Shown here: in pieces, positions 12,690 to 22,979 of the stretch
How positions within the stretch are numbered: position 1 is the stretch's first letter
How the letters are laid out: each line of letters opens with the position of its first letter
Assembly: GCF_914767665.1 (NCBI RefSeq)
Contig: NC_059503.1
Coordinates: forward strand, 24,056,001 to 24,120,000
DNA from: Harmonia axyridis
Lineage: Eukaryota > Arthropoda > Insecta > Coleoptera > Coccinellidae
Length of the DNA: 64,000 bases
Direction of reading: 5' to 3'
Made by a program: the position numbers and the translations under genes
Notes under the pieces: generated by a model
Seen by the model: only the letters and a program-made list of their open reading frames with translations
Database searches by the model: none
Told to the model about the DNA's origin: nothing

Positions 12690-13302
12690 ATTCTTTTTTA
12701 TTCAAATGGACAGAATCCATATTAATTTTGAGGTAAACTTTCCATAATCACATAAGTAATTCTTTAATGTTCAAATAGACAGAATCTATATGCTTTTCGA
12801 GGTCATTTCCTGATTCTATATGCTTTTTGAGGTTATTTTTCTGATTGGCTGCATACTTATGTAAGTCACATTTATGTTCTTTTTAATTCAAATGGACAGA
12901 ATCTATATGCTTTTTGACTGTTTTTTTCTGATTTCTGATTGGCTGAAACTCACATAAGTGGCATTTATATTTTTTCTTATTCAAATGGACAGAATCTATA
13001 TGCCTTCTGAGGTGAAACTTATGCTTGGCTGCATAATCACATAAGTGACATTTATGTTCTCTTTTATTCAAATGAACAGAATCCATATGAATTTTGAGAT
13101 AAACTTTCTGGCTGGCTGCATAATCACATAAGTGACATTCATGTTCTTTTTTTTCCAAATGGACAGAATCTATATGCTTTTTGAGGTCATGTTTCTGATT
13201 GGCTGCAAACTAACATAAGTGACATTTATGTTCTTTTTTATTCAAATGGACAGAATCTATATGCCTTTTGAGGACATGTTTCCGATTAGCTGCAAACTCA
13301 CA
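12690..13302 (-). pseudogene. decayed 3' continuation of the zinc-finger array
   Basis: Past the TGA at 13303-13305 the fingers continue in the same frame: FAANRKHVLKRHIDSVHLN, then a second stop (TAG in place of GAG) near 13211, then three more recognisable fingers (DYAASQKVYLKIH, DYAAKHKFHLRRH and one with an insertion). After that come two or three badly eroded ones down to about 12690. The gradient of decay away from the stop suggests the protein formerly ended further on, or that readthrough yields a longer product. Confidence 0.6.
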
Positions 13303-14526
13303 TCAGTGACATTTATGTTCTTTTTTATTCAAATGGACAGAATCTATATGCTTTTTGAGGTCATGTTTCTGATTGGCTGCAAATTCACATAAGTGACATT
13401 TATGATCTTTTTTATTCAAATGGACAGAATCTATATGCCTTTTGAGGACATGTTTATGATTGGCTGCAAACTCACATAAATGACATTTTTGTTCTTTTTT
13501 ATTCAAATGGACAGAATCTATATGCTTTTTGAGGTCTTGTTTCTGATTGGCTGCATAATCACATAAGTGACATTTATGTTCTTTTTTATTCAAATGGACA
13601 GAATCTATATGCTTTTTGAGGACATGTTTCCGATTGGCTGCAAACTCACATAAGTGACATTTATGTTCTTTTTTATTCAAATGGACAGAATCTATATGCT
13701 TTTTGAGGTCATGTTTCCAGCTTGCAGCATACTCACATAAGTGACATTTATGTTCTTTTTTATTCAAATGGACAGAATCTATATGCTTTTTGAGGTCATG
13801 TTTCCAGCTTGCAGCATACTCACATAAGTGACATTTATGTTCTTTTTTATTCAAATGGACAGAATCTATATGCTTTTTGAGGTCTTGTTTCTGATTGGCT
13901 GCAAACTCACATAAGAGACATTTATGTTCTTTTTTATTCAAATGGACAGAATCTATATGCCTTTGAAGGATTTGTTTCCAGCTTGCAGCATACTCACATA
14001 AGTGACATTTATGTTCTTTTTTATTCAAATGGACAGAATCTATATGCTTTTTGAGGTCTTGTTTCTGATTGGCTGCAAACTCACATAAGAGACATTTATG
14101 TTCTTTTTTATTCAAATGGACAGAATCTATATGCCTTTGAAGGATTTGTTTCCTGCTTGCGGCATACTCACATAAGTGACATTTATGTTCTTTTTTATTC
14201 AAATGGATAGAATCAAAATGAATTTTGAGGTTAACTTTCCGGTTGGATGCATAATCACATAAGTGGCATTTATGTTCTCTTTTATTCAAATGGACAGAAT
14301 CCAAATGATGTTTGAGTTGAAATTTCTGATTGGCTGCAAACTCACATAAGTGACATTTATGTTCACTTTTATTCAAATGGACAGCATCTATATGCCCATC
14401 GCCATTGCTTTTCTGGTTGAAAGCAAACTGTCCTCTTTCATATTCAAGAGACGATCTCATTCCATTCTCATCAGTGTAATGCTGAACAATATCCATGATT
14501 TCATTCTTTTTATCCTCAATTGTGTA
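13303..14526 (-). CDS. C2H2 zinc-finger array protein, 3' exon (partial gene)
   Basis: The exon opens at a good acceptor (ttctagttttcag, exon from 14526) in frame with YTIEDKKNEIMDIVQHYTDENG, so the gene has at least one exon upstream that I cannot place; the internal ATG at 14496 need not be the true start. After a degenerate first finger come 12 complete fingers of 29 residues (87 bp), each CX2CX12HX4H with the near-invariant linker IDSVHLNKKEHKC. The usual Phe at the fourth position after the second Cys is Ala, and Phe or Tyr sits at the second position, a pattern common in insect arrays. Residues on the helix vary little (mostly Q/W, H/Q, D/V/I, K), which suggests recent repeat expansion. 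A likely nuclear DNA-binding role is inferred from the family only. The ORF ends at a TGA where the repeat consensus has TTA (Leu), so the array is truncated mid-finger. Confidence 0.75.
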   Translation of the reverse strand, partial: YTIEDKKNEIMDIVQHYTDENGMRSSLEYERGQFAFNQKSNGDGHIDAVHLNKSEHKCHLCEFAANQKFQLKHHLDSVHLNKREHKCHLCDYASNRKVNLKIHFDSIHLNKKEHKCHLCEYAASRKQILQRHIDSVHLNKKEHKCLLCEFAANQKQDLKKHIDSVHLNKKEHKCHLCEYAASWKQILQRHIDSVHLNKKEHKCLLCEFAANQKQDLKKHIDSVHLNKKEHKCHLCEYAASWKHDLKKHIDSVHLNKKEHKCHLCEYAASWKHDLKKHIDSVHLNKKEHKCHLCEFAANRKHVLKKHIDSVHLNKKEHKCHLCDYAANQKQDLKKHIDSVHLNKKEQKCHLCEFAANHKHVLKRHIDSVHLNKKDHKCHLCEFAANQKHDLKKHIDSVHLNKKEHKCH

Positions 14527-14684
14527 CTGAAAACTAGAACCAAAAAAATAATTGTAACATTTTCAATTATAAGAGATTTGAAGATAAAACAATTTCAACA
14601 AACACTGGAAATTTACATTCAAAAGGGTTCTAATAAAAAATCGAATTTTCAAAATGATATTTCAATGGAATATTTCACAAAAAA

Positions 14685-15965
14685 TCAATGCGCAAATTAT
14701 AGAGGTATATCAGTGACTAGCACATTTAGCAGAATATATGGAAGAATTCTACGAGACCTCATTGAAATTGAATACAGCGCGGAAGAAGAAGAAGAGCAAT
14801 CAGGATTTAGAGCGGGCAGATCTTGTACAAACAATGTTTTTTGTCTGAAGCAGATAATAGAGAAAAAACTAAATACTAACCAAGAAGTCCACCTAATGCA
14901 TGTCGACCTAAAGAAAGCATATGACAGTGTACCTCTGAAGAAACTTTGGGAAATTCTACAAGAAACGAACATCAACCAAACATTAATAACGACACTCAAA
15001 AATGTGTACACGGATTCTACATCGCGGATCAAATCGGAAAAGAATCTCTCACAAGAATTCACCGTGAATAAGGGCTTGCGACAGGGATGCTGCGTTTCAC
15101 CTACTTTGTTCAAAGTGTATGTATCTAGAGCTCTTCGAAAGTGGAAGAAGAAATGTGGGCCAATGGGAATAGAATTGGATGATAATAGCTACCTCTACTC
15201 CCTCGCGGATGACCAAGTTATAATGGCCAATGATAAAGACGACCTGGAGTATATGGCCAGAAAACTCCAGGAGGAATATGAAATTTGGGGACTAGAGATG
15301 AATACCAAGAAGACTGAGTACCTCCCGGTAGAAACCCAAAATGCCACGAAAATCATGCTGGAAAATAATCAGGAAGTAGAAGTGGTATCGGAGTATACAT
15401 ACTTAGGTGTTAAGTTTGACTCAAGTGGAAGCGACAACAGAGAGATCAGACACAGAATAAATCAAGTGAAAAAGATCATAGGATGTTTGAACAGCATATT
15501 TTGGAATACCTTCATTGGAAAAAAGAGAAAATACAGCATATACAACACCATGATAAAAAGTAACCTACTGTATGGAGCGGAAACTTGGAGAATAACTGAA
15601 GAAAACAAGAAAAGACTGGAAACCGTTGAAATGGACGTACTCCGAAGATCACTGGGAGTATCACGCCTACAAAAGATCAGAAACGAGGAGATACGAAGAC
15701 TAATGGGAGTGGACGGAACGCTGTACGAAGATATAGAAGCGAAACAACTTATCTGGTATGGTCACCTACAAAGAATGGACGAACAGAGGCTTCCAAAAAA
15801 GGTGTTCGAGTGGATCCCAGCACAACGCCGAAAAAGAGGACGACCAAAGAAACCTTGAATGAGGGTGTCATCAAAGCCATGAGTTCCAGGGATTTGCGAC
15901 AAGGACAATGGAATGACAGAAAGGGGTGGCGAAAAGGCATCGGACAACGTCGAACGACGTTATGA
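14685..15965 (+). pseudogene. 5'-truncated non-LTR retrotransposon, RT domain
   Basis: The open frame to 15858 carries a nearly complete reverse transcriptase: NYRGISVTSTFSRIYGRIL, GFRAGRSCTNNVF, HVDLKKAYDSVP, GLRQGCCVSPTLF and the catalytic block SLADDQVIM. It continues with YLGVKF, NLLYGAETW and the C-terminal IWYGHLQRMDEQRLPKK with an Arg/Lys-rich end. No endonuclease precedes it; homology starts near 14685, and the upstream part of the ORF is antisense to the zinc-finger exon and its intron. One A is missing near 15851: after GRPKK the frame hits TGA, while the next frame continues (TLNEGVIKAMSSRDLRQGQW) to a stop near 15963, directly before a TA microsatellite. Apart from the truncation it is well preserved. 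It sits head-on against the zinc-finger gene. Confidence 0.8.
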
Positions 15966-15970
15966 TCCCG

Positions 15971-15972
<2 letters not shown>

Positions 15973-16023
<51 letters not shown>
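15973..16023. repeat. (TA)n microsatellite
   Basis: An uninterrupted TA run directly after the end of the reverse-transcriptase reading frame. It could be the tail of that retroelement. Confidence 0.95.
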
Positions 16024-16026
<3 letters not shown>

Positions 16027-16454
16027 GGATCCAAATTCTTAACACCCGACTGAATGATACGCTACTGACTTTACGAAACGAGAACTACACGATCGACCCT
16101 AAAAGGTTGCACCATGCAGATTTATCGATAGATGGGAGACGTAAGGGGAATAGGTACTTGAGACTTAAGGACTGAAGTACCATACAGACCAACGAGGGTG
16201 GAATTCGACGTAAGATAGTAGACGGACATAGTTAAGATAATTCGACGTTAGATATAGACGGCTCAACGCGAATAATCAGACAATTAGACGATTAAGAATT
16301 ATACGAAATAAAATAACTTCGATATTTCTATAGACGAAAGTTCAGTGGCTGTACATTCGATTGAAGTTGAATTGTACATTGTGTAAATAAACAATAGTTA
16401 AGTTCCGGCGGCCTTTTTTATATAAACCCCTAGACAACGATATAAAAACCCTAC

Positions 16455-16456
<2 letters not shown>
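16024..16456. other. unassigned sequence between TA tracts
   Basis: About 430 bp between two TA microsatellites, with locally raised GC (cgacgtaag, gaattcgacg motifs) and no ORF. It may be non-coding tail of the adjacent retroelement, but nothing recognisable supports that. Confidence 0.3.

Positions 16457-16492
<36 letters not shown>
16457..16492. repeat. (TA)n microsatellite
   Basis: A second uninterrupted TA run, about 430 bp after the first. Confidence 0.9.
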
Positions 16493-16494
<2 letters not shown>

Positions 16495-16859
16495 CACAAA
16501 GTGTGACATCTTTGTAAAAAGTATTGTTGCTTGACTACATTGATTTTCCTTGTTAGAGAATTTGAAATAGAAATTTCAATATCACATAATATAATCGATT
16601 AGACTTTATTTCATAGGAACTATTGAAATCTTCAAGATCTAATCTACACAATTTCAAAATAAATATATTTTGAAAATTAGTATCTTGTATGTGTGTATCC
16701 TAGTGTATTTGAATGATTGCGAAATAGAGAAAATAATATTAAACACTTTGTGTTGAACCTTCATGGTGAGCACATGTGAATAATTTCAACGTCCCTTGAG
16801 AATTTCTTCAAGAAAGTGATTATTATGAGTAAACAAATTCGATTGAATAAAATTTCTAA

Positions 16860-18290
16860 GCGGATTACTGCTAGCGCCGCAGTCTTCGAACTTCTCTACA
16901 AATCAGAAATGTCCCAGGTCAGCGGCACTTCTACTATACCTCTTCAGGGGGAAAGTACCTAAAAACCAGCAAGATTCAAAGCGTAAAAAACGAAAGAAAA
17001 AGTCAACCAAAAACGCCATAGATACAAAGAAAAAAAACCGATAATGAAGCAAATGCCATCAATTCGACCATATCACTGAAAATTGTCAACAACAAATGAA
17101 GTGTAGCAAATGCCAAGGTACTCACAAGACTGCTAATTGCAGAACAAATCTTCCTCCAAAATGTAGTGCATGCGGATCGGAAGATCACCTTCCATGGTCG
17201 GCCAAATGCCCAAAACACCCCAAGAAGCCCATTGAAGGTATACCGAATGTAACCATCAAACCGCTCAACCAGAAAACAAGAGAAATAGAAGATCTCCACA
17301 AAAAAAAAAACAGCAGAATACATGCTCCAATGACTATTCATGACGATATTATAAATACTTACATAAGAAAACTGAATAAACCCAAAAACATCAATAGGGA
17401 AGAACTTTTGTACAAACTCAAGAAAAGATTCATCACAGAATATAAAATAGGTACAACAGCTGTTTTTTCAGGCAATAGACTATATATTCTCATGTTCGAT
17501 ATGGAAGATCCCAACAAACCGTCACCAACTGAACTTGTCGACACTAATGTTAATCGGCAAATTCAAATCTGAAATTAAAATTCTATACAATAACATCAAC
17601 AGTTATATGCCCAAAAAGTACCTGGTCAATAATTTCATAGAAACAAATTATATAAAGTGTACGATGTTTGTGGAAGCAAAAATAAAAGAAGAACATAGCA
17701 CAGGATACAGGGACTGGGATACCATTCATCGCATAGGCCACAAAATAAATAGCACAACAGGAGGTAGTCTAGTTCAGTGCCACCCCAGCCTGAAAATGGG
17801 TAAGAACAACTGTCCTGTTATAAACAACAACCTCAATGAAGCACTACACTTCACTATTCCTTTCAAAGAGGAAAATCTGCACATCTTAGTATATATACAC
17901 CCACACACTACACAACCCTCCTAATGATCTCTTATATGAATTAACCAAAGTACAACCGATCAAACAACGTATGGAAAAACTAAATAAGAAATTCATGAAG
18001 AGACTACAAGACTTGAAAGATGTACTTGATATGGTGCAATATGATCGCCCCCACATCCACAAAGAAAATTTCCCACATGCACCCTATGGCAAGAACTGAA
18101 CGCCTTGAATGTTACTTAAGTTTATATTATATAACTCTTTTTTTTTTTTTGTAATTTCATAATGTAATCAAACTTATTATTGGCTGAAGGACTCAGGTCG
18201 ATGGCCACAAATACATTTATTATTATTATTATTAGGCTGAAGGACCTCAGGTCGATGGCCATCAATAAATTTATCTCATTCTTTCTCTAT
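16860..18290 (+). mobile_element. Jockey-like non-LTR element lacking its RT domain
   Basis: ORF1 (about 16990-17572) has a Lys/Arg-rich stretch and then three zinc knuckles: a broken first one preceded by stops (CHQFDHITENC), CSKCQGTHKTANC and CSACGSEDHLPW. ORF2 begins at 17535, overlapping the ORF1 end in another frame, with an endonuclease-like start (ILYNNINSYMPKKY, MFVEAKIKEEH, NSTTGGSLVQ). At about 17924 it passes abruptly to the extreme C-terminus of a Jockey-type ORF2 (DLLYELTKVQPIKQRM to FPHAPYGKN, stop near 18100). The whole reverse transcriptase is missing. The 3' end has a T run and two copies of ggctgaagga...caggtcgatggcca separated by a TTA run (18173-18275), a typical LINE tail arrangement. 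Confidence 0.7.
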
Positions 18291-18379
18291 TATTAAATTG
18301 TATATAAATATTTTACATTATTCGGAACAAAAGAGATGGTCAACATATTCCGACATTTTTCATTAAAATCAAGAAATTA

Positions 18380-18834
18380 ATGGTTGGTTCATGCACCATT
18401 CCTAAGAACTAAGGACTAAGACTAAACCTAAGAATTGAACGCTAACAAATCAATGAGGGCGTTTATGCATTTTACCTAAGGACTAAGAACTAACACTAGC
18501 TGTAGAAAGTTGATCAACTTTCAACTAAAAACTAAGCTCTTAGTTGAAATAAAGAAGTTCGCATGCACCGCATAGAATTTCAATATTAACGAGTACCAGT
18601 TACTATTGTTTTATGTTCTGATATTTGTGTTTATCAATGAAAAGTATTCGGTGTCTGAAAAAAAATAAATTAAATTTTTTCACAATCAATATCAATGTCA
18701 AACATCAAAGTATAGAACAAATAGAATGTAGTTCGAGGACGTGTGCTTTCCTTAACAAAGAACTAACAAGAGAGTTCATAAACGCCACTGAATTCTTAGG
18801 TTTAGTTCTTAGGAATGGTGCATAAACCAGCCAT
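18380..18834. mobile_element. MITE with about 33-bp inverted ends
   Basis: The left end contains gcaccattcctaagaactaa and the right end its exact reverse complement; the outer 13 bases match with two differences (tggttggttcatg against tggctggtttatg). The interior is AT-rich and repeats ctaaggactaagaactaa-like motifs, with no transposase. A target-site duplication is not clear. The ends resemble PIF/Harbinger-type MITEs, but that is only a suggestion. Confidence 0.75.
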
Positions 18835-18839
18835 GAGAT

Positions 18840-19400
18840 CAGTTTAGAAATAATTAAAACTTTCAAAATCGCAAAAACACATCTACTTAACTGAAGAGAC
18901 AATAAGCCATGTTCTTTCTAGAAATAACTTTCACTATGAAAAAAGTTAAAATTGGGTCTACAGTAACAAGAAAAAATAATGAATGCTTACTCCAAGTCAA
19001 ATGAGTTTCCTTTTTCATGGCTATCATCAGCTTCTCCCATTTCCATCTTTACTCTGAGCTGATTATTTTCATCAGGGAAAATTTTAGAGTATGTTTCCAT
19101 TTCTGACTTCAACACTTCGTAAATTCTCAATTTGTTTGTGTTTGTTTTGTATTATCTGTATTATACTGTGCACGATAGCATAAAGCTTGTCTGTTTTCCC
19201 CAACTAAAAAGATAATATACCCCATAGACAAGTAAATCCTTAATTTCTCTATATGTATAAATAAATAAAATAAAAAAAAAAAAAAATGATATACCCACAA
19301 CGCTCTCCACGAATAAATAACAACTCTAAAACCATAGACAAACCTATCTTAAAATGGCGAATTGGGACATAGAACCACAGAACTTATAAATAAGTATCTT
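18840..19400. other. no gene seen
   Basis: AT-rich sequence with an A-rich tract near 19262-19288 and no ORF or motif I can assign. Confidence 0.5.
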
Positions 19401-19410
19401 GCCGAAGGTA

Positions 19411-19427
19411 CCGGGTTCGAAACCCGG
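19411..19427 (+). other. tRNA T-arm-like hairpin
   Basis: ccgggttcgaaacccgg forms a perfect 5-bp stem around ttcgaaa and is followed by ctaggtca, which looks like the 3' half of a tRNA. No matching acceptor 5' strand, D-arm or anticodon arm is found upstream, so this is not a tRNA gene; a relic of a tRNA-derived repeat is possible. Confidence 0.4.
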
Positions 19428-19533
19428 CTAGGTCATGAATGTTGTATATGTCTGGTGGTGGTTAAATGAATTTGATAGAATCTTATAGATAATAGAGAGT
19501 TATTGCAACACACAAATAAGTGATCTTTTATTA

Positions 19534-20617
19534 GGGGTTGTCCATTAATCACGTGAGGCTTGAAAGGGGGGGGGGGGGGTTTGATAAAAATCACGAAAAT
19601 ATCACAAGGGGGAGGGGGGGTGTAGTAAGATATCACGTGTATTTATTTTTTCGACAAACGCGCGATTTTTAAACAAATATTAAGCGGCACGGCGCGGCGT
19701 GTAGTGACCTTGACTACATTAAATATATTCATGTATTAGTACACAAACAAATCACCGAAATCCGCAGCCGCATAGAAAAAGCACGATCAGCATTCCTGAA
19801 TCTGAGAAGCTTGTTTATTAACAGGGAACTTAGCATTTCCTTGAAGGTCCGTATATTGCAGTGTTACGTTTTCTCGGTACTGTTCTACGGGGTTGAAGCT
19901 TGGACCCTCACTGACGCACTGCTTAAAAGACTGGAAGCATTCGAAATGTGGACTTATCGCAGAATTCTTCGAATATCATGGATAGATCACATCACTAATG
20001 AAGAAGTATTGAGAAGAATGAAAAAGAACAAGGAAGTTGTGTTCACCATCAAACAACGAAAGCTTCAATACTTCGGACACGTCATGAGGAACAGCAAATA
20101 CCAAGTACTGCAGTTGATAATACAGGGAAAAGTGGAAGGCAGAAGGGGACCGGGTAGAAGAAGACATTCATGGTTGCACAATCTCAGGAAGTGGTTTGGC
20201 CAGACATCCATACAACTTTTTAGAAACGCAGCGAACAAGATAAAACTTGCCATGTTGATTGCCAACGTCCGGAACGGATAGGGCACGCCAAGAAGAAGAT
20301 GTATTAGTACAATACATGTTTTTCCTATGATTACACTTTTCGTTTATTATTATTGTTATGGCAATCAAAAAAAACTTGCAACCTGGTGTAGACATTTTTA
20401 TTACGGTCCTTAATTTCAGAAGAAAGATTATAGTTTATACCTGTATTTAAATTAAGATAATATTCAGAAAATTTTAAGATTCGTTGTAGGTACTAAAAAT
20501 ACACGTGATGTTGAGAAGGGGGAGGGGGGTTGGTCTTAAACCTCACTACGTATCCCCAATGGGGGAGGGGGGTTTAAAAAATGCTAAAAAAAGATCACAT
20601 GATTAATGGACAACCCC
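19534..20617. mobile_element. TIR element enclosing a LINE fragment
   Basis: The left end ggggttgtccattaatcac and the right end (reverse complement at 20595-20617) match over 23 bases with one difference, and both are flanked by TTA, which fits a 3-bp target duplication of the PIF/Harbinger type. Just inside both ends lie G-rich blocks on the same strand: a 14-G run at 19566 and gggggagggggg-type blocks near 19609, 20519 and 20561. The centre is a LINE ORF2 fragment, so the element is non-autonomous. Confidence 0.65.
19750..20283 (+). pseudogene. LINE ORF2 C-terminal fragment inside the TIR element
   Basis: The frame is open from about 19750 (ITEIRSRIEKARSAFLNL) through VLFYGVEAWTLTDALLKR, EMWTYRRILRISWIDH, TNEEVLRRM, RKLQYFGHVMRNSKY, GRRGPGRRRHSW and NAANKIKLAMLIANVRNG to a stop at 20281. 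This is the post-RT region of a widespread insect non-LTR family. No RT catalytic motif is present and there is no ATG at the start; it is a 5'-truncated insertion. The frame itself is uninterrupted over about 175 codons, which points to a fairly recent arrival. Confidence 0.75.
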
Positions 20618-21526
20618 TTACAGGATCTCTTATTTTGACATGTACGCATGCGCATTGAGTCAGATATTAAGGATTGTCTAAATCTAAAATACAGGCCTCC
20701 CTTACAATATTTCTTAGAACATTAATAATATCTATCTATATTCTAAGCTTTATTTAAATACAGGCGACCAACTTTTATTTAAGGATCTTTTATTTTGACA
20801 GATATCTGTTCATGCCGAATATTTGCCGTCGTTATTCAGCAAGAACTAACCTATAAATATTTGTAGCTATTTAGGTAAACAAAGTAATGAAGTAAACTTT
20901 TTGAGAAATTTGCATTTCATTTCTTGATTTTGGGCATCTGTGGAAACCATTTCATTTGAGAAAAAAATGTGCTCTCAATAACGAATTTTTCAAGAACTTA
21001 TACGATTCTCAACGAAACATCATATTTAATTTGAACCTACTAAAAGAATTGAAAATAATACTGATAAATCCTTAATTTTATTAGAAATAAGAATTTACCT
21101 ATATGTATAATGTAGAATTGTTATAGAATACTACTGCATACTGACTATTATTTTTTATATTGAATATAAATAATTCATTCTGTAATATGGACACACCAAT
21201 GGGACTGTTTTGAAAGAAAAATAATAAACTTGTTACCTAAGTACTTTTTTATATATTGGATCAACATAGCATAAAAAAAGCAAATCACAATGCAGAACCA
21301 AATTAATTATCAGTGATGTTATTATAAAATTATACGTTAAGTACACTTTTTTCAAAATTATTGTAGGAAAAAGTACAAAAATACATAACATAATTCTGTT
21401 AAACAAAATAATCTTCCAATACTGGTGGTTTCACATAAAAAGAAATACTTGATTGACTTCCATTCAAACAGGTACATAAAGTAGACTGATATTTTATATA
21501 GTGATGATACTTCGTCAACGACCTTC

Positions 21527-21841
21527 TCAACCTTCTCTGCATTTAGAGGCGTAACATATATCGGTTTCTTGATCTCCACATTCCAATTGCACGATCCGAC
21601 GTTGGGCTTCAAGTTCTATCTCTAGTTTTCGTCTTCGGATTGTGCTGGATCTCGTCATCTTCGATAAGGCTTTCGATGATACTGATTTTTTCTCACTCAA
21701 AACCTCTTGATCTTTTGGAATTTCTTCGGGTTCACGTCGATGAATAATTTGTGGTTCGGATATTCCTTTGGGTTGGCTATCATCCCCATATCTTACTGGA
21801 GGTACTCCCAAATTCTTCCTACTGCTTCTTCTGACAGACAT
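21527..21841 (-). pseudogene. possible BEL/Pao gag N-terminus
   Basis: The 104-codon frame starts at an ATG (21841) with a basic N-terminus (SVRRSSRKNLGVPPVRYGD) and then a charged Ser/Arg-rich region with RRRKLEIELEAQRR, a composition I associate with the start of insect BEL/Pao gag polyproteins. The untranslated sequence just upstream contains tttggtccttcgagc, also common near the 5' end of such elements. The frame ends after about 100 codons and no protease or pol follows, so at most a fragment is present. A host gene cannot be excluded. Confidence 0.35.
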
Positions 21842-22051
21842 GATTATTTCCCGAATACTTTGTTGACTATTTTTCCAAGGACTAGACAGTTTTTCGCTCG
21901 AAGGACCAAATGTTATTGTACGCTGGCTAATAATAACTAGTTTTTGGCTAATAATAACTTTTTACTGCTCTGACTTATACAAAAACTGTTTAACTTAGAA
22001 TAACAATTTTTACTGTCACTATGGAAACTTCAATATAACATATTTGAAGGA

Positions 22052-22971
22052 TTGAAAAGCCAACTAACTATTAAACTATATAAAACTGTAACAGTTGGTA
22101 ATGGCCGAATGCGATCAAGAGCAATGGATGATGTTCTAGATGACGTGCAACAGCACCCCGAAACAAGTACGAGACGTCTTGCATTGCGATATAACATATC
22201 GCAATCTACGGTGGATCGCAGCTTGAGAGATCAAGGATTGTACCCATACCATATTCAAAAGGTACAAGCTTTATTGCCGACGGATTTACCAAAAAGAATT
22301 GAATTTTCTCAATGGGTTTTAAGAAACCATTTTGAGAATAATGATTTCTTGCGGTATATTCTGTTCACAGATGAAGCAGGATTCACAAGAGAAGGCATTT
22401 TTAACAGCCATAACACCCATTTCTGGGCTGTCAAAAACCCCCATGCAACCAGAGAAGTCAACAACCAACACCGTTTCGGATTGAATATGTGGGCAGGCAT
22501 CGTGAACAACCAACTGATTGGACCACGGGAATTGTCCAGGAGACTGACCTTAGCTGATTATCTACATTTTTTACAGAATGATTTGGACGACTCATTAGAG
22601 GACGTACCACTTCTTGTTCTGCAAAATTTGTGGAACAGCAAGATGGAGCTCCTCCTCATAGTTCCCGAGCAGTAACAGATTGGCTCAACGACAATTTCAA
22701 TGGAAGATGGATAGGGCGATGCGGCCTAGTGCTATGGCCTCCAAGATCACCAGACTTGAATCCATGCGACTTTTTCCTTTGGGGTTCCATGAAGCAGCAT
22801 GTTTACAGCAGTGCAGTAAATGATGTGGACGAACTGAGATCGCGTGTGGCAAGTGCGGGACAACAGATCAAGGACAATCCCAATCTCCTTGAGAATGTGA
22901 GACATTCCCTTCTGAGGAGAGCTCGCGCCTGTTTGGATGCGAACGGCGGACAATTCGAGCACCTACTGTGA
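22052..22971 (+). pseudogene. DD41D Tc1/mariner-type transposase, frameshifted
   Basis: An N-terminal helix-turn-helix (TSTRRLALRYNISQSTVDR) is followed by a DDE_3-type core: first aspartate in ILFTDEAGF, then FGLNMWAGI, second aspartate in QQDGAPPHSS, third in WPPRSPDLNPCDFFLW. The second and third aspartates are 41 residues apart. One base is missing near 22632, so the second half (22630-22971) is read in another frame up to SLLRRARACLDANGGQFEHLL. The first ATG in frame is at about 22109; the 5' part appears to be lost. Apart from the single shift it is well preserved. I did not find convincing inverted ends. Confidence 0.8.
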
Positions 22972-22979
22972 TGTGTGGG

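Noticed and set aside
12883..14400. Regular 87-bp repeats resembling a CRISPR-type array
   Set aside because: The repeats are in-frame zinc fingers on the minus strand with no unique spacers.
14350..14680. 5' part of the long plus-strand frame that ends in the reverse transcriptase
   Set aside because: It is antisense to the zinc-finger exon and its intron; reverse-transcriptase homology begins only at about 14685.
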